A stretch of 64,000 nucleotides of DNA from Typhlomys cinereus (GCA_023101885.1 JALPQD010000629.1:555080-619079), one strand, 5' to 3'. Positions 22,780 to 34,162 are shown, numbered from the stretch's first letter. Notes: generated by a model not told the origin, from the letters alone. Made by a program: numbers and translations.

Positions 22780-22918
22780 ACCAGGCACGGTGCTGTGTGC
22801 CTGTAATCTTAGCACATCAGAGGTGGAGGCAGAAAGATTGGGAGTTCAGGTCAGCCTCTGCTCCATCGCAAGCTGGGGGCTACACGAAACCCTGTCTCAA
22901 GAAAAAGAAAGAGAAAGA
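22780..22918 (+). mobile_element. B1 SINE
   Basis: ccaggcacggtgctgtgtgc, ctgtaatcttagcacatcag, aggtggaggcagaaagattg and gaaaccctgtctcaagaaaa are the B1 (7SL/Alu-related) landmarks in order, with an A-rich tail. Confidence 0.88.
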
Positions 22919-23019
22919 AGGGAGCGAAAAGCCTTCTTCCCAACAGGGCTGGATCTTGTGGGTTGGATAAAGCGCATGACAAGTCCAGAGGAATTCCTTT
23001 GCTCACACATGGATCCATG

Positions 23020-23145
23020 CCTTTGCTTTATTTGGTTGAAACAGAGTATTGCTAGGTAGCTCCCTCAGGCCTTGAACTCACAACCTCCTACCTCTACCTC
23101 CCCAGTGCTGAGGCTGCGGGCATGCACTGCCATGCCCCGCCCAGC
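23020..23145 (-). mobile_element. B1 SINE (antisense)
   Basis: gttgaaacagagtattgcta, ccttgaactcacaacctcc, ctccccagtgctgaggctgc and atgcactgccatgccccgcc follow the reverse B1 consensus. Faces the B1 at 22780-22918. Confidence 0.8.
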
Positions 23146-23300
23146 CGACCTGTCTCCAGTACCAACAGCCGCATGTCAAAACAGTAAAGGAGGTGGGTAC
23201 ACACTTGGCCCCCGGAAGCTCCCCCCTGGCTCCTCTTGGTGGACACGAGCTGACTGAAAAAGGGTGTAACGGTGCAGCGAATGAGGCTCATGGTAGATGC

Positions 23301-23360
23301 TCTAAGGGGGAGCATTCTGAAGGGGAGCACTCTAAGGGGGAGCACTCTGAAGGGGAGCAC
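23301..23360. repeat. Short tandem repeat, 15-bp unit (30-bp dimer)
   Basis: Four 15-mers alternating tctaagggggagca(c/t) and tctgaaggggagcac. Small and non-coding. Confidence 0.9.
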
Positions 23361-23364
23361 TTGT

Positions 23365-25245
23365 TCCAGATTTAAGAACTGTGCAGGAGGTGGAGAGTTG
23401 GGACCTTGTCTGGGTACCTCTAGGGTAAATGGTGTCTTAGCTACAACCGAAGGACATGGTGATATGACAGGGCAGGATGGCGTCTCCCAGACAAGAAACG
23501 GCAGGTACAAAGACCTCACCCCTCTAGGAAGCCTGGCACATTTGAGGCAAGGTGTGCAAAAGTTAGGGGAGCCAGGGATGGGCGGAGGCAGAGGTAGGTC
23601 CCTGAGCTGGACAGTCCAGCCATGGGTGGTAGCTTCTTCCCCAGAGCCACGGGAAGACAAAGCGTGCGTGGGATGCAGCGCGCCAGGGGTCTCCGGGCTG
23701 CCCATTGGCACACCAGGCACAAAGGCCCGTGAGCAGCGTGCTGACCTCCGTTCCTTCGTGATCACATTGGTCCCGTTTGATAGCTGAGCAGCTACCAGCT
23801 GTCTATCACCTGGAGATGTCTGAGGGGGGAAAGCAGAGCCCAGAAAACCCCAGGGTGCTTTAGATTGGAATATAGGTGGGTGCCAAAGAAGAAGAGGTGA
23901 GGGGGGCTGAGGTGCTGAAAGGGAGTTCATGGTGTGATCCACCCACCCCCGCCCTCCAGCCAAGCTGGGAGGAAAAGAGAATTTCAGAGGAGGGGCGAGG
24001 AGAACCCGAGAGGGTTTGGGGGGAGCGCTGGCAGCCAGGATATGCCGGATGTAAGACGAAAGGAGTCGAAGGGGCCCAGAGAGGTGAGCTCATCAAAGAC
24101 CCAGTTGGCCATGACAGACTTTACACTTGATCCTGAATTGGGAGGCAATGGGCTGGGGAAATTGAATGGCATTAGTCGAGGGAGGGTTAGGAAATTTGCA
24201 TTTTAAGAAATATCACAGGCTCCAGAGGGGTCCGTGTGAGAGGCACCAGCCGTCTATTGCAGACCAGAAAACCACTATTGCGGAGTGCTGAGGAGTGATG
24301 CGGAGACCCTCCTCCCAAACCCAGACAGAACGGGGATGCGACCGAGCATGAGAGGCGGTTTGGGCAGGTTCGGGGGAGGCAGGATTGATCCCTCACGGAG
24401 ACTCACAAGGAAGCAGCTCTTCATCCCGGGCTTGTTGGTTATCATTTCTCCTGACATCACAAGGCGGTATGTGGGGGTGGGGCGCCCACCCAGGAGTCTA
24501 GTCTGGAAGGGCGTATTTCACAGCAGCCCCGGTACCTCTCTGGCAGGTGTGCATGCTGTAATGGGTCTGCTGTGATAATATTTATTACGACAGTAATTAT
24601 GCAGCGTGTGCGTGGGGGGGGGAGCCAGTCAGCGGCTGTGTGATATGATATTTATCTTCCTGAGATTGGGGTGACCTTCTTCTCTCACGGCGTGTGAGTG
24701 GGTGCATCTCCAGCCGTCACGGGGAGAGGCGTCCCAGACCCTCCGCTAGGGGAAGGGGAAATTGGCACAGCCTTAACTCCCGCAGGCCACACCCACGAGC
24801 CTTCACTCCCACAGGTAGAGTCAAACCCACCCGTGGTCTCAGATGGGGCTGTCACCCTGACTGAGACAACACGTGATTTCTGAGCTAAAGTTACTGGTCC
24901 ACCAGTCAGTCTGAAAGTCAGAGAAAGAGGGACCAGGTACTACCAGCCAGCGTAGTAGCTTCCCAATCGGATATGTTCCTGGCCCTGAAGAATGGATTGG
25001 GGAGAGGAAGGGGGCAGCTCTCTGATCCTGTAAGTCCCCTTCAGCTAGTTGCCTGCACCCCACCTTCCAATTCTCTTCAGCGCCTGTTTGCGGCTGAGTG
25101 AGGGAGTCCCCTGAAAGGGCGAGAAGGGTGCTGGCCCCAGGGTCCATTCCAAGGACTTCTGACCAAGGCTGGCATGCTGTGGCCACAGCAGGAAGCCTCT
25201 GCCCCTCACTTCCAGAACAGAGGCGTGGGCCCACAGGGTTCATTT
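23365..25245. other. Unique intron, no gene found
   Basis: No recognised exon. A 24575-24660 patch (gataatatttattacgacag, gtaattatgcagc, gatatttatcttcc) is AT-rich with homeodomain/POU- and GATA-like words and is a weak regulatory candidate. Long antisense frames here lack domains I know. Confidence 0.45.
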
Positions 25246-25261
25246 GTCCAATAGCTATTTT

Positions 25262-25535
25262 TTTTTACTGTTTTTTTTATTTATTCAATTGTGCGTGTGC
25301 GTGCGTGCGTGTGTGTGTGTGTAGAACCACGGGCGAATTTGGGAACCACCATGGACCGCCTCCACCTCCTCCTTGTTTACTCTGCTCCGGGATTCACAGG
25401 CTCCGCCCTGCCAGGACCAGAAACACAGGCCGCCCCCGCTTCCGCCTGGTGTCTATACCTGGGGTCTAGGATCCGAACTCAGGACCTTCCACCTGCAAGG
25501 CAGAGGCTTAATCCCTGAGCCACCTCTCCAGCCCC
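25262..25535 (-). mobile_element. Young family-A SINE with target-site duplication
   Basis: Antisense insertion with perfect 15-bp direct repeats tccaatagctatttt at 25247-25261 and 25536-25550. The T-rich run plus (GT)n at the left is the reverse of its A/CA tail. Reverse B box ggatccgaactcaggacc and reverse head cacctctccagccc are intact, and CpGs are preserved. Its closest relative in the window is 45871-46174. Removing it restores one continuous target sequence. Confidence 0.93.
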
Positions 25536-25549
25536 TCCAATAGCTATTT

Positions 25550-25995
25550 TATCGAAGGTCTAACAGTGCCAGGTCTTATGGTAGCATCTCGGATGGCAAC
25601 TGAGATGCCCCAGGCCCTATGGAAGAGTCTCAGTGACTGGGACACACGAAGCCAAGTACTTCCTGTTCTACAGAATAAAGACCCAGTCTCTGTCCATTGC
25701 CAGCAATTAGCTCTAAGGCTTGACAGAAAGTGTGGATGTCTATTAGAAAAAACAGCAGGTGAAGACTCACGAGTGACCAAGATTCACCTTCCACCAAAGG
25801 ATGCAAACGCGACTCATTTGTCACCAGTCATGTTTAAGATACCCAGGATGCAAACAGAAATGTCCAAAGATGGCAAAGAAAACTTCTGTGAAAATCTCTA
25901 TGGGGAAAGACATCAGTTCCTCCGCCATACAGGTGACCACAGAGCTGGTGGGATTGCACAACAAAGACTTCCAGACAGTGGGGTGAGTTAATCTC
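25550..25995 (+). other. Single-copy stretch with a 141-codon open frame, not recognised
   Basis: The frame at 25566-25991 (+) has ordinary amino-acid composition and does not come from a simple repeat, unlike most frames here. I find no domain, no clear splice sites and no similarity I can name. Its start overlaps an aacagtgccaggtcttatgg segment reminiscent of MIR3/L2-type old repeats. Most likely chance; an old processed pseudogene is possible. Confidence 0.3.
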
Positions 25996-25997
25996 CA

Positions 25998-26293
25998 GTG
26001 TCAGCTGGGCTGGGTTTGGAATCACCATGGAAACACGGGGTGTGTCTGCGAGGGTGTTTCCAGGAAGGTTTCACTGGGAAGGGAAGACACACCCTGAATG
26101 TGGGGCGCACCCTGAGGATGTGGACTGAACAGAAAGGATCCAGCGCATCTCTCTCTCTGATTCCTGATGCCACCTGCCGCCCGCTGCAGCCGCTGTGATT
26201 CCCCCACCATGATGGACTGTCCCCTCACACAGAGCCTTTAGTGGCTTTGGCCAGGTATTGGTCACAGCAACCAGGTAAGTAACTAATCCAGGC
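25998..26293 (+). mobile_element. Dispersed rodent repeat (copy, family unnamed)
   Basis: Begins around aatctccagtgtcagctggg, carries ccaccatgatggactgtccc and ends ggtcacagcaaccaggtaag. The end matches the end of the copy at 39664-40028 (tctcacagcaatgaaagag) and an end I remember from common mouse repeats. Confidence 0.55.
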
Positions 26294-27951
26294 TGTGATG
26301 ATAGAAACCCCATCCCAGAGGATCAGAAACAATCTCAACACCCCCAAAATATAATAAGTGAAATGGGGCACACACTGGATGGAAAGGACAGACAGAGGCC
26401 ACAAGGGAAGAGCTTTCTTGGAACGAACTTGAAGAGCTCGTGGTAGACAGGATCCGCTCCAAAGAAAGGCAAAAGCTGGAACACGCATCTGTGATCTCTT
26501 TTTCTCCTGGAGTTCACAGTCAGGAGGGGAAGGAAAGTGGTGTCACCATGATAGACAGACAACAATGACCAGTGTTTTAGAGAGAACAGAACAGGGCTAG
26601 AGAGTTAGAGTTAGAAGTGTGTGAAATTACTTATGAAAGCGATGATAGAACGGCTTCTCCGAAGACAACGCACATGAGCGAGAGAGACACATGGACCATG
26701 TGAATAAGGAAACATTGCTTTGGAGGTGGAATCAGCACGTGCAAAGGCCCTGCTGTGGGGATATGCTTTGTGCGCCCGGGTCACAGGGTTCCTTGAGAGC
26801 GGGGAGGGGGCTGGAATGATCGAGGGCAGAGGGGGTATAAAGTTCAGGGTGATCGAGGACAGAGACTGGTGTGTGTGGGTTGTGTGTCGTGTGAGGGGTC
26901 ACCCGTGGGGATACTGCATTGGATGCTGGGGCCAGAACCTTAGAGTTGTGATGGAGAGGGGCGGCAGTCAGATGCTGGATGTGTCTGACGGAACTCACAG
27001 ACCCCACAGGCTGCTTGGGTGAGAGAAAGGAGGGGGTTCCAGGAAGAAGGTTCAGAGCCCCTCGGGAGAAGCTGTATGTCAGCGGAGGACCTTGTCCCTT
27101 GAGGTTCCGGAAGGCATCCAGGCTGTGTGCCAAAGAGGTACTGCCATGCCCAACATCACCCAGACCTGGGGTGCCCTCCAGGACAGCCAGGGCGAGCCTG
27201 GGGGTCGGCTGCTTCTGTACTGGGCCAAGGCTCTGTGCTTGGGCGTGAGCGCCAGGAGACAAGCGCCCATCTGCACGAGCTGCCCGCAGTAGCCGGGACT
27301 CCGCTCAGGCCAGGCACTCCAAGGTGGCGTACCAGATGCAGCAGAGGCCTCTGGGTGCTGGGCTTCTGAGACGTTGGGTGATGCCTGGCGTGGCGCATGC
27401 CCCCCCAATGTGCCATCACGATGGGTGTGAGTGACCCGGCCGAGCGAGTTGGGTGTCTCGGGGGCTTCGGGTGTCTGGGCAGCAGAGCGTCTTCTAAGCA
27501 CGTGACTCGGGCACAGGCTTCCCGAGCCAGGCGCGAGGAAGAGGGCTGGGGACGGAGGGGACGCAAGGCGGCGGCGCAGCGGAGAAGGAAGGCTGCCGAA
27601 GGCCGGGGGAGGTGACAGGACCTGATGCGAGTGAGACACGGAGCTGGGGAGCTGGGGAGCCAGGCCCGGACCCGGCAACCACGAGGGGATGGCACCTGGC
27701 AGTGGGGAGCTCCCCGGCCCTCGTGAAAGTCAGGGGTGCAGTTTACAGACTCGGGTGGTGCAGGAAGTCCCAGTCACACTGCAGATGTCGCTAGGTCGTC
27801 CTCGCTGCCTCCATCCTCGGTTCAGGACCCCGGGGAGTCAGACATGGAGGGGCGGGAGGGAGTGTTCACTGTCTCATAGCTCATCATGGCAAAGCATGTT
27901 CCGTGTTGACAGGCAGCCATTTTGTACATATGTACATATGTGCGAATGCGT

Positions 27952-28245
27952 GTGTGTGTGTGTATACAAGAGGGTACTTGACCGTGTGCAACTGTGGAGG
28001 CCTAAGAGTGACTTGGGGCTCACCCTGGATTGCTCTGTCTCCTTGGGGCTCACCCTGGATTGCTCTGTCTCCTTACTGCTTTGCTCTGGGCCTTCCCAGG
28101 CTCTGCCTTCCAGGGCAGAATTACAGGCTGTCATCATTTCCGCCATATCTGCCTGGCATTTTTACATGGGATCTGGGACTCCAAATTCAAGTCCTTTTGT
28201 TCCTAAGGCAAAGGCTTCAGCCCTGAGCCATCTCTCCAGGCCCTC
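27952..28245 (-). mobile_element. tRNA-derived SINE (local family A, antisense) with internal duplication
   Basis: (TG)n then acaagagggtacttgaccgt, ctgtggaggcctaagagtga, agccatctctccaggccc (reverse head). A perfect 30-bp segment is tandemly doubled at 28012-28071 (unit begins cttggggctcaccctggatt). B box is eroded. Confidence 0.83.
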
Positions 28246-28255
28246 CCCATCCCTG

Positions 28256-28795
28256 CTTTTTTTCTGAGACGAGGTATTGCAATTCCTCTGTATGTTGCTA
28301 ATAAAATCACCGTCATGCGGATGAAAGGAACAAGGAGTTTATATTCTCTTACGATCCTGATTACAGTTGTTTGTCCAGCTTGGCAGGAGAACTCACACAA
28401 ATGCCAGGGCCAAGGGAACCATCTCCACATAACATCCAAGAGAGGGACGATCCTTACTTGTCAGACCAGCATGTCCGGCCAAGTGTACACAAGGATGCCT
28501 CTTTTCACAATCAGTTCCGTCCATTTTATTCACCTCCTGGGGACTAGTCCCACCCACCATGGGCTGGGCCTTCCCCATCCACTAGCCAATCTCTTACAGG
28601 TTTGCTCTGGGCTTAACTCAACTACTAATTTTCTACAAGCGTGCCCAGAGCTCAAACCCTCAACTGTCGAGTCGACACACCTGTGCCTGACTGTGACATA
28701 TGTGAATTCTTGAAACTAGACTTGAACTTCTGCTCCTCCTGCCGCCCCCTCCCCAGGGCTGGGATTCTGCTGGTGTGTGCCCCCACATCTGGCAA
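28256..28795 (-). mobile_element. B1 SINE (antisense) split by another repeat
   Basis: tctgagacgaggtattgc and tctgtatgttgct at 28262-28300 resume as acttgaacttctgctcctcc and agggctgggattctgctggt at 28719-28793, in reverse B1 order. About 410 bp of the approximately 400-bp dispersed repeat separates the halves. Confidence 0.6.
28301..28712 (-). mobile_element. Approximately 400-bp dispersed repeat (copy 1, antisense)
   Basis: Related to 62524-62925 (+) and 63440-63850 (-). Shared blocks in this orientation are gtccagcttggcaggagaac, accatgggctgggccttccc, gtttgctctgggcttaactc and gtgcccagagctcaaaccct. It sits inside a B1, which bounds its ends. Non-coding; class unknown to me. Confidence 0.75.
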
Positions 28796-29178
28796 GATAG
28801 TAAGTTTGTAGTGATTTCCCCCGGGCCACTCACAACCCGGGCGGAGGTCTCACCAGGCCACCAACTCATCCCAGGTTTTCCAGAGCTTGCTTGCCGCGTT
28901 TTAGCTTTCAAAGTCTCTTATCCTGGGAAACTCCTCAGTCTGAGGCCAACTAGGACTTGGGGTCCCTCTAATATAAGTCGTGCCTTTCTGTATAGCATGC
29001 AGGCTCCTGAACCCCTTTGCTGATCCATCCTTTTCCTGGGTGGGACCAGGCCTGAGTCTCTGCACTGTGACCTAGCAACCCCGCTATGCTCTAGGCAAGC
29101 TGCCAGGGGGAGGAGCCACGTGCCGTGGCCACCTCAGAAGGGTGTTTGTGGCCTAAGTATTCCTGCAAGGTGTTGAAT

Positions 29179-29181
29179 GTG

Positions 29182-29229
<48 letters not shown>

Positions 29230-29432
29230 CAGTCCCTGTGGAGGACCAAGAATGACTTCAGGAATCATTCTGGATTGCTTCTATCTCCCTTTTACTTCAC
29301 TCTGGGATTTCCCAGGCTCCGCCCACCAGCGGCCAGAGGTGCAGGTATTTTTACGTGGGACCTGGGATCCAAACTCAGGATCTTCTGCTTGTGAGGCAGA
29401 ATATTAACCTCTGAGCCATCTCTCCGGCCCTG
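29179..29432 (-). mobile_element. tRNA-derived SINE (local family A, antisense) with (TG)24 tail
   Basis: (TG)n at 29179-29227, ccctgtggaggaccaagaat, gggatttcccaggctccgcc, ggatccaaactcaggatct (reverse B box) and tgagccatctctccggccc (reverse head). Confidence 0.9.
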
Positions 29433-29840
29433 AATGTGGTGTGGTGTGTGTGCTGTCAGACACAGGGGAGAGCATGGGTAGCCAGCAAAGGAATGTCTTC
29501 ATAGTTGGCTCTTGATCTACACTGAGCTCAGTGGGGCTCGCGCATAGGCGTCGACTGGTGACATATCCAACACCCACCAAGGCACTCTGTCTCCAGCTGG
29601 TGGCTGAGTCATCCGTGGATACGCTTCTTCAAGAAGTGACAAATGATGTGGGGCGTTCGGGAAAGAAGGTAGCCGTGCTGCCTTGACTGAGCCTCCACCT
29701 CCATCTGTCCTGGGCTTTGGTGTGGAAGAGAGGCCCTAATGTCATGTCCTGACCCCGTTCACAGATGAGTAAACTAAGGCCAGAGGACACTCCCCCTCCC
29801 CCCACTTGACAGCGTGACTGGGGCCTGACCCGGCTCCTCT

Positions 29841-30000
29841 CCAGCCTGCCTCTCCTGCCCTCCATGCCCAGGCTGGACCTGCAGCCTGCCTCTCCTGCCC
29901 TCCATGCCCCAGGCTGGACCTCCAGCCTGCCTCTCCTGCCCTCCATGCCCCAGGCTGGACCTCCAGCCTGCCTTTCCTGCCCACCGCTCTGTGCCAGGTC
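29841..30000. repeat. Minisatellite, 40-41 bp unit, about 3.7 copies
   Basis: The unit starts ccagcctgcctctcctgccc and includes ccatgccccaggctggacct. Copies begin at 29841, 29881, 29922 and 29963; the last is partial. Explains the repetitive antisense open frames there. Confidence 0.93.
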
Positions 30001-30481
30001 CTGCCACACCCCTTCCCAGACCCCTCCTGTTTGGCTTTGTGCCCTCTGCGCCCCGTGGGGGGGGTCTCCCATGAGACCTTTGATCCCAGCGTGTGGAAAC
30101 CAGGCTGAGTGGCTCCTTCACGTGTCCTTCCGGATGACAGCCTCTGTCCCTCCCTCCTGGGACTTCCCTGGTGGGACAGTGGGGCTGGAGGAAGAAGAGG
30201 CCAGTGTCCAGGAAGCGTGGGGTCCCTGGCCCTCCCACAGGACAGGGACTGTGGAGAGCGAGGCGCGGGCTGCGGACTCAGATCTTCCCTGCATTTCAGT
30301 GCCCTGAGGTTATCTATGGGGCTGGTGTTCCCGCAGGAGAAGCTGAGGGGTGGGGAGGGGGTAGTCACACTTCAGCGTAAATTCCTGGTGATGTCCCCCC
30401 GAAAGCACCTGCTGCTGCGGGAGCCCATGAGACCGGCAGGAGCCAAAGTGTGGGAAGAAACTATAAGTGCTGAGTGCGGGG

Positions 30482-30559
30482 CGGGGATGGGGGTGCTCCA
30501 CACGGCACGGGGATGGGGGTGCTCCACACGGCACGGGGATGGGGGTGCTCCACACAGCA
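30482..30559. repeat. Tandem repeat, 26-bp unit, three copies
   Basis: Three copies of cggggatgggggtgctccac followed by acggca; the last has one change (acagca). G-rich on the + strand. Confidence 0.93.
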
Positions 30560-30884
30560 CTGCAGCATGAAGCCCAGCATCAGCACCCAGTGTGCCTGAA
30601 CTTGGGAGGCAGCACCCACAAGCCGCACTGTAGGGGTGGTGCCCTGGGGGGGGAGTATGTCCCTTAATGCTCCAGGCAACTGCGCATGCCGCAGACGGGC
30701 CTCTTGGATGCTGCAGCCGACTCCAGTCCCACCAAGCACTAGGCCGAAGACCAGCTCCAGACGGTAACTACACAGCAGATTTTCCTACCACCTCAAGCTC
30801 AGCCCCGATTCAGGGTCTTTTGTGGTGGTCCTGACGGCAGTTCTCCCCTAGATACCTCCATGCCTCACACCTTCCTGAAATCTA

Positions 30885-31070
30885 GCTCCCTCAGAGAAAC
30901 TTGGGGGAACCGCAGCAAAAGGACCCAGTTCTTTTACCTCTCTTCATGGTATGACCTGACTCGGTGTCCACATGTTATCACCACCCGATACATTCATTCT
31001 CCATTGCTAATCTGCTGGAACGTCAGCTCCACGGGGGAAGGGGAGACAGGAAAGGAACAGATGGCGTCTG
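30885..31070 (+). mobile_element. L2 3'-end-like fragment
   Basis: ccttcctgaaatctagctcc early and ctggaacgtcagctccacgg late recall the conserved L2 3' end ('tagaatgtaagctccatgagggcaggg'). Diverged. Confidence 0.45.
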
Positions 31071-31145
31071 TCGTCAAGATGATACTCGTATCCCATGAGC
31101 GAGCTGGGCGCTGAGTAGAGTCAATAAGTCTATTGTTAAAAGTAA

Positions 31146-31430
31146 AGGAAGACTGGAGAGATGGCTCAGGGGTTAAAGCCTTTGCATCAAAGCAAAAGGA
31201 CCTGAGTTCAAATCCCCAGATCCCACAAGTGCCAGGTGGATATCACAGAAGCCTGCAATTCTGGAAGCAGAGCCTGGGAAACCCCAGAGAAAGAAATCAG
31301 GAAGTAGAGCAATCCAGGATGATTCCCCGTCACCCTTGCCACTTTGCAGATGCACACACACTCAAGCGTCCTGTGTACACACACACCTGCACACGCCCAT
31401 GCACAAGCACACAAAATCAAAACTAAAGAA
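31146..31430 (+). mobile_element. tRNA-derived SINE (local family A)
   Basis: actggagagatggctcaggg (A box), ctgagttcaaatccccagat (B box), gcctgggaaaccccagagaa, gcaatccaggatgattcccc and a CA-rich tail. One of the best preserved copies of the older subfamily. Confidence 0.9.
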
Positions 31431-31524
31431 TAGACAGGAAGAAGGAAGGAGAGAAGTTTGGTGATGTCCAGACAGGAACATGCAGGTTCCGTTTTGTTTC
31501 TTGGAGTCAGATGTCTATAGACTC

Positions 31525-31690
31525 TGCTGGAATCAGCAGCATGTGGCTCGGTGCATGAGGCCTTGAGTTCGATCCCTGGAACCCACACAGTGGAAGGAGA
31601 GAGCAGACCCCGAGGGCCGCCTCTGACCTTTGCACGCGCTGCGACCCTGCCCCCTGCCACCAGGAAGTAAATGAATGAAAGAATTTGAAG
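31525..31690 (+). mobile_element. B2-like SINE, truncated head
   Basis: ttgagttcgatccctggaac (B box), acacagtggaaggagagagc and a cctctgacctttgcac part are in B2 order; the A box is degraded. Confidence 0.65.
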
Positions 31691-32879
31691 TGAAGAAGAA
31701 AAATAATCCACCGCCTGAAGCACGGGTCAGAAGCGCCTCTACACGGTCCACAAAAGGCTGCTTTCGGTTAAGCCCTGAAGACCACCCTGATCTTGCAATC
31801 ACCTAGTCCACTTCCGGTGTCCTGGCCTACCCTCACACGGGGAAAGGGGGGGCTTCTCCAGTTAGGTACCGTGGCTCCTGTGGCTTCTCACGTCTGTGTC
31901 ACAGCGGCTGAGAGTCACACTTCCAATGCTGGGCTCTGGTGTCTTATAGATCTCCATGGAGGCTCTGCCTAGACAGACACTGACAAGTCTTGGGAAATTC
32001 ATCTCAAGAAGTGTCACCAGAGCTGCGACCACCCCTGCTCACCCCCACCCCTGCGCACACAGTGATTCTCCACCCCCAGCCCCTTGGATCATCAGCCAAC
32101 TGTGACCCTGGGTCGCCATCTGCGCGGATCCTGGAGTGCCAGGTTCACACGCGTGGGGCCCGGCTCGCCCCTCCTCCGCCGTCTTTGGTCTCGAGTCCAT
32201 CGGCCGTCTGGGCCGAGGTGCAGCTCTGTCTGCCCCTTTCAAAGGCCCGAGAATCAGGAAGGACAGCCAGGTGGCCAAGCGGCAGCCAGCAGGATCGGAA
32301 CCGGATCACTGTGCGCTGCTCTGGGGTGGAGGGAAGTGTGCAGCCCCCATGCGTGAATCTGCCTTCGCGCCGCCCTGGAGCGTGAGCTCCTGCCGTGCTG
32401 CGTGGGGCTCACCATGCAAAGGGCTTCGTGTGGATTCCAGCTCATCTGTGTGATCCTGGGGTTACCGAACCTCTATGCAGGGAATTGGGAGGTCTTAACA
32501 GCTGCCGCCCCCGAGGACACCATGCTGGATGAGTGAATGTGCGTGCGAGTTCTGGTGGCTGGTACGCACAGTAGGCACTCTGCCACACATCGTCCCTCCT
32601 CGGCGGTCACACTTCGGGGCCTGGACCACACAGTCTGGCCCAAGCATCTTGGTCCCGTCCCAATCCTCCACTTCCTCCCGTCTCTACTGGTCCTCAGAGT
32701 GGTGGACAAGCCGTATGGTCCTGTCTTCCCCACACTCGTGTCCTCCCCCCCCCCACACACTGTTTCCCTCTCCTCCTGGATGCTGGCCACGTCCTGCCTG
32801 GCACAGGGGGGCACACAGGGCTGTACTGGCCCAGAAGTGGACATGCCAGATCATTCTTACAGATGGCTGGGTCACTGCT

Positions 32880-32882
<3 letters not shown>

Positions 32883-32940
<58 letters not shown>

Positions 32941-33108
32941 TATGGAGCCCCAAGGGAGATGTTCAGAATCACCCTGGATGGCTCTGCCTCCTTATTGCTT
33001 TGCTCTGGGGTTTCCCAGGCTCTGCCTTCCAATCCTTCTGCTGTACCTGACTAGTGTTTTTACATGAGATCTGGGGGATCTGAATCCAGGTCCTTTTGCT
33101 TTCCTGGG
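32883..33108 (-). mobile_element. tRNA-derived SINE (local family A, antisense) with (TG)28 tail
   Basis: (TG)n 32883-32938, tatggagccccaagggagat, ctctggggtttcccaggctc and gatctgaatccaggtccttt (reverse B box). The head is truncated near 33108. Confidence 0.88.
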
Positions 33109-33109
33109 C

Positions 33110-34015
33110 CCCATAATCTCAAGAGTTTCCTGTGAACCTGACTTGGGGGCGTACAAAAGAAGCCCCAGGATGACCCTCTGCCTTTGTTCCCAACCCTCGA
33201 GCTTGGTCCACTCGAGTCCAGTACAGCTCCCACTTCCACATCGATCTCCGGATAGATGTCGATTCTTGTTTTTGCTTCCTGGAGCGTTGTACTCATTAAG
33301 CTCCAGGCGGGGGTCAGGCCACCCCAGGCTCAGATCTGTTCGGGTTGCCTACACAATTGAAATCCTCGGCCCATCCTGGCTGCTTTTCTCATTAAGATGA
33401 TTGGACTGGATTGATCCAGTAGATCAATGGTCAGACATCAGCTGTGGAGATCCGATCATATGTGCGTGTTGAAGGAAGGGGGCGGCCATGATCAGTCCCC
33501 GGCAAGGTAGAGTGGACTCCTGGTCTTTCTGGGGTAAGGCTGGGGGAGGCAGAGGGCTGGGTCAGAGGTCAAACCAGGCTGGACTTTAATGTGAAAAACA
33601 CTAATGACCCCAAGGCATGGCTGCCAGGATGACAGACTCAACCCTATGTTCCTAGGTGTGTGTGTGTGGGGGGTTCCCATGAGCAGCTTGAGAAGAGAAA
33701 GGAGCATTACTTGGGAGGTTACAGAGACCTGAGACTTCTATCTAGGGGGTCAGCCTGTAACCACCTCCTTTGTGGCAAATACTGGGACCCATGGTATGGG
33801 CTACAGTGTGGAGGGAGTGCTGGGTATTGAAGAAGACAGTGCAACTTCTCAGAACTGGGGACCCTCTTCCTGGGGTTTTCATCAGAAGTAACGGAACCTG
33901 AAGTAGAATGTCAAGATGGGCCAGATACCCAGATCCGCTTGTGTTTCCAGGACCCCACATCTGAAGGTGCTCACTGGTAAGAGGCTCTCACAAAGTGATT
34001 TGGAGACACCGGGGT
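33110..34015. other. Unique intron, no gene found
   Basis: No repeat body or exon recognised, apart from a short TG run near 33656-33668. Confidence 0.5.
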
Positions 34016-34017
34016 AA

Positions 34018-34160
34018 AGGTGTTTCCACATGTGCTCTCCTACATCAACACGTGAGCCCTCTCAGCAAACGCTGCTGTGCGTTTGCGTACTTGGTCCACA
34101 GCAGGTGATGCTGTCCTGGGAGGCCGTGGAACCCTTGGGAAGCAGGGGTCCCTGAGGGTG
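34018..34160 (+). mobile_element. Dispersed rodent repeat, 5' part, cut by L1
   Basis: acttggtccacagcaggtga, gggaggccgtggaacc and gcaggggtccctgaggg align in order with the 5' half of the copy at 39664-40028 (acttggtccacaggtggtcg, gggaaggtcgtggaaac). It stops where antisense L1 begins. Confidence 0.55.
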
Positions 34161-34162
34161 TG

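Noticed and set aside
29629..30368. Antisense frames with repeated Gly-Gln-Glu-Arg-Gln-Ala motifs
   Set aside because: Come from the 41-bp minisatellite; no domain or splice context.
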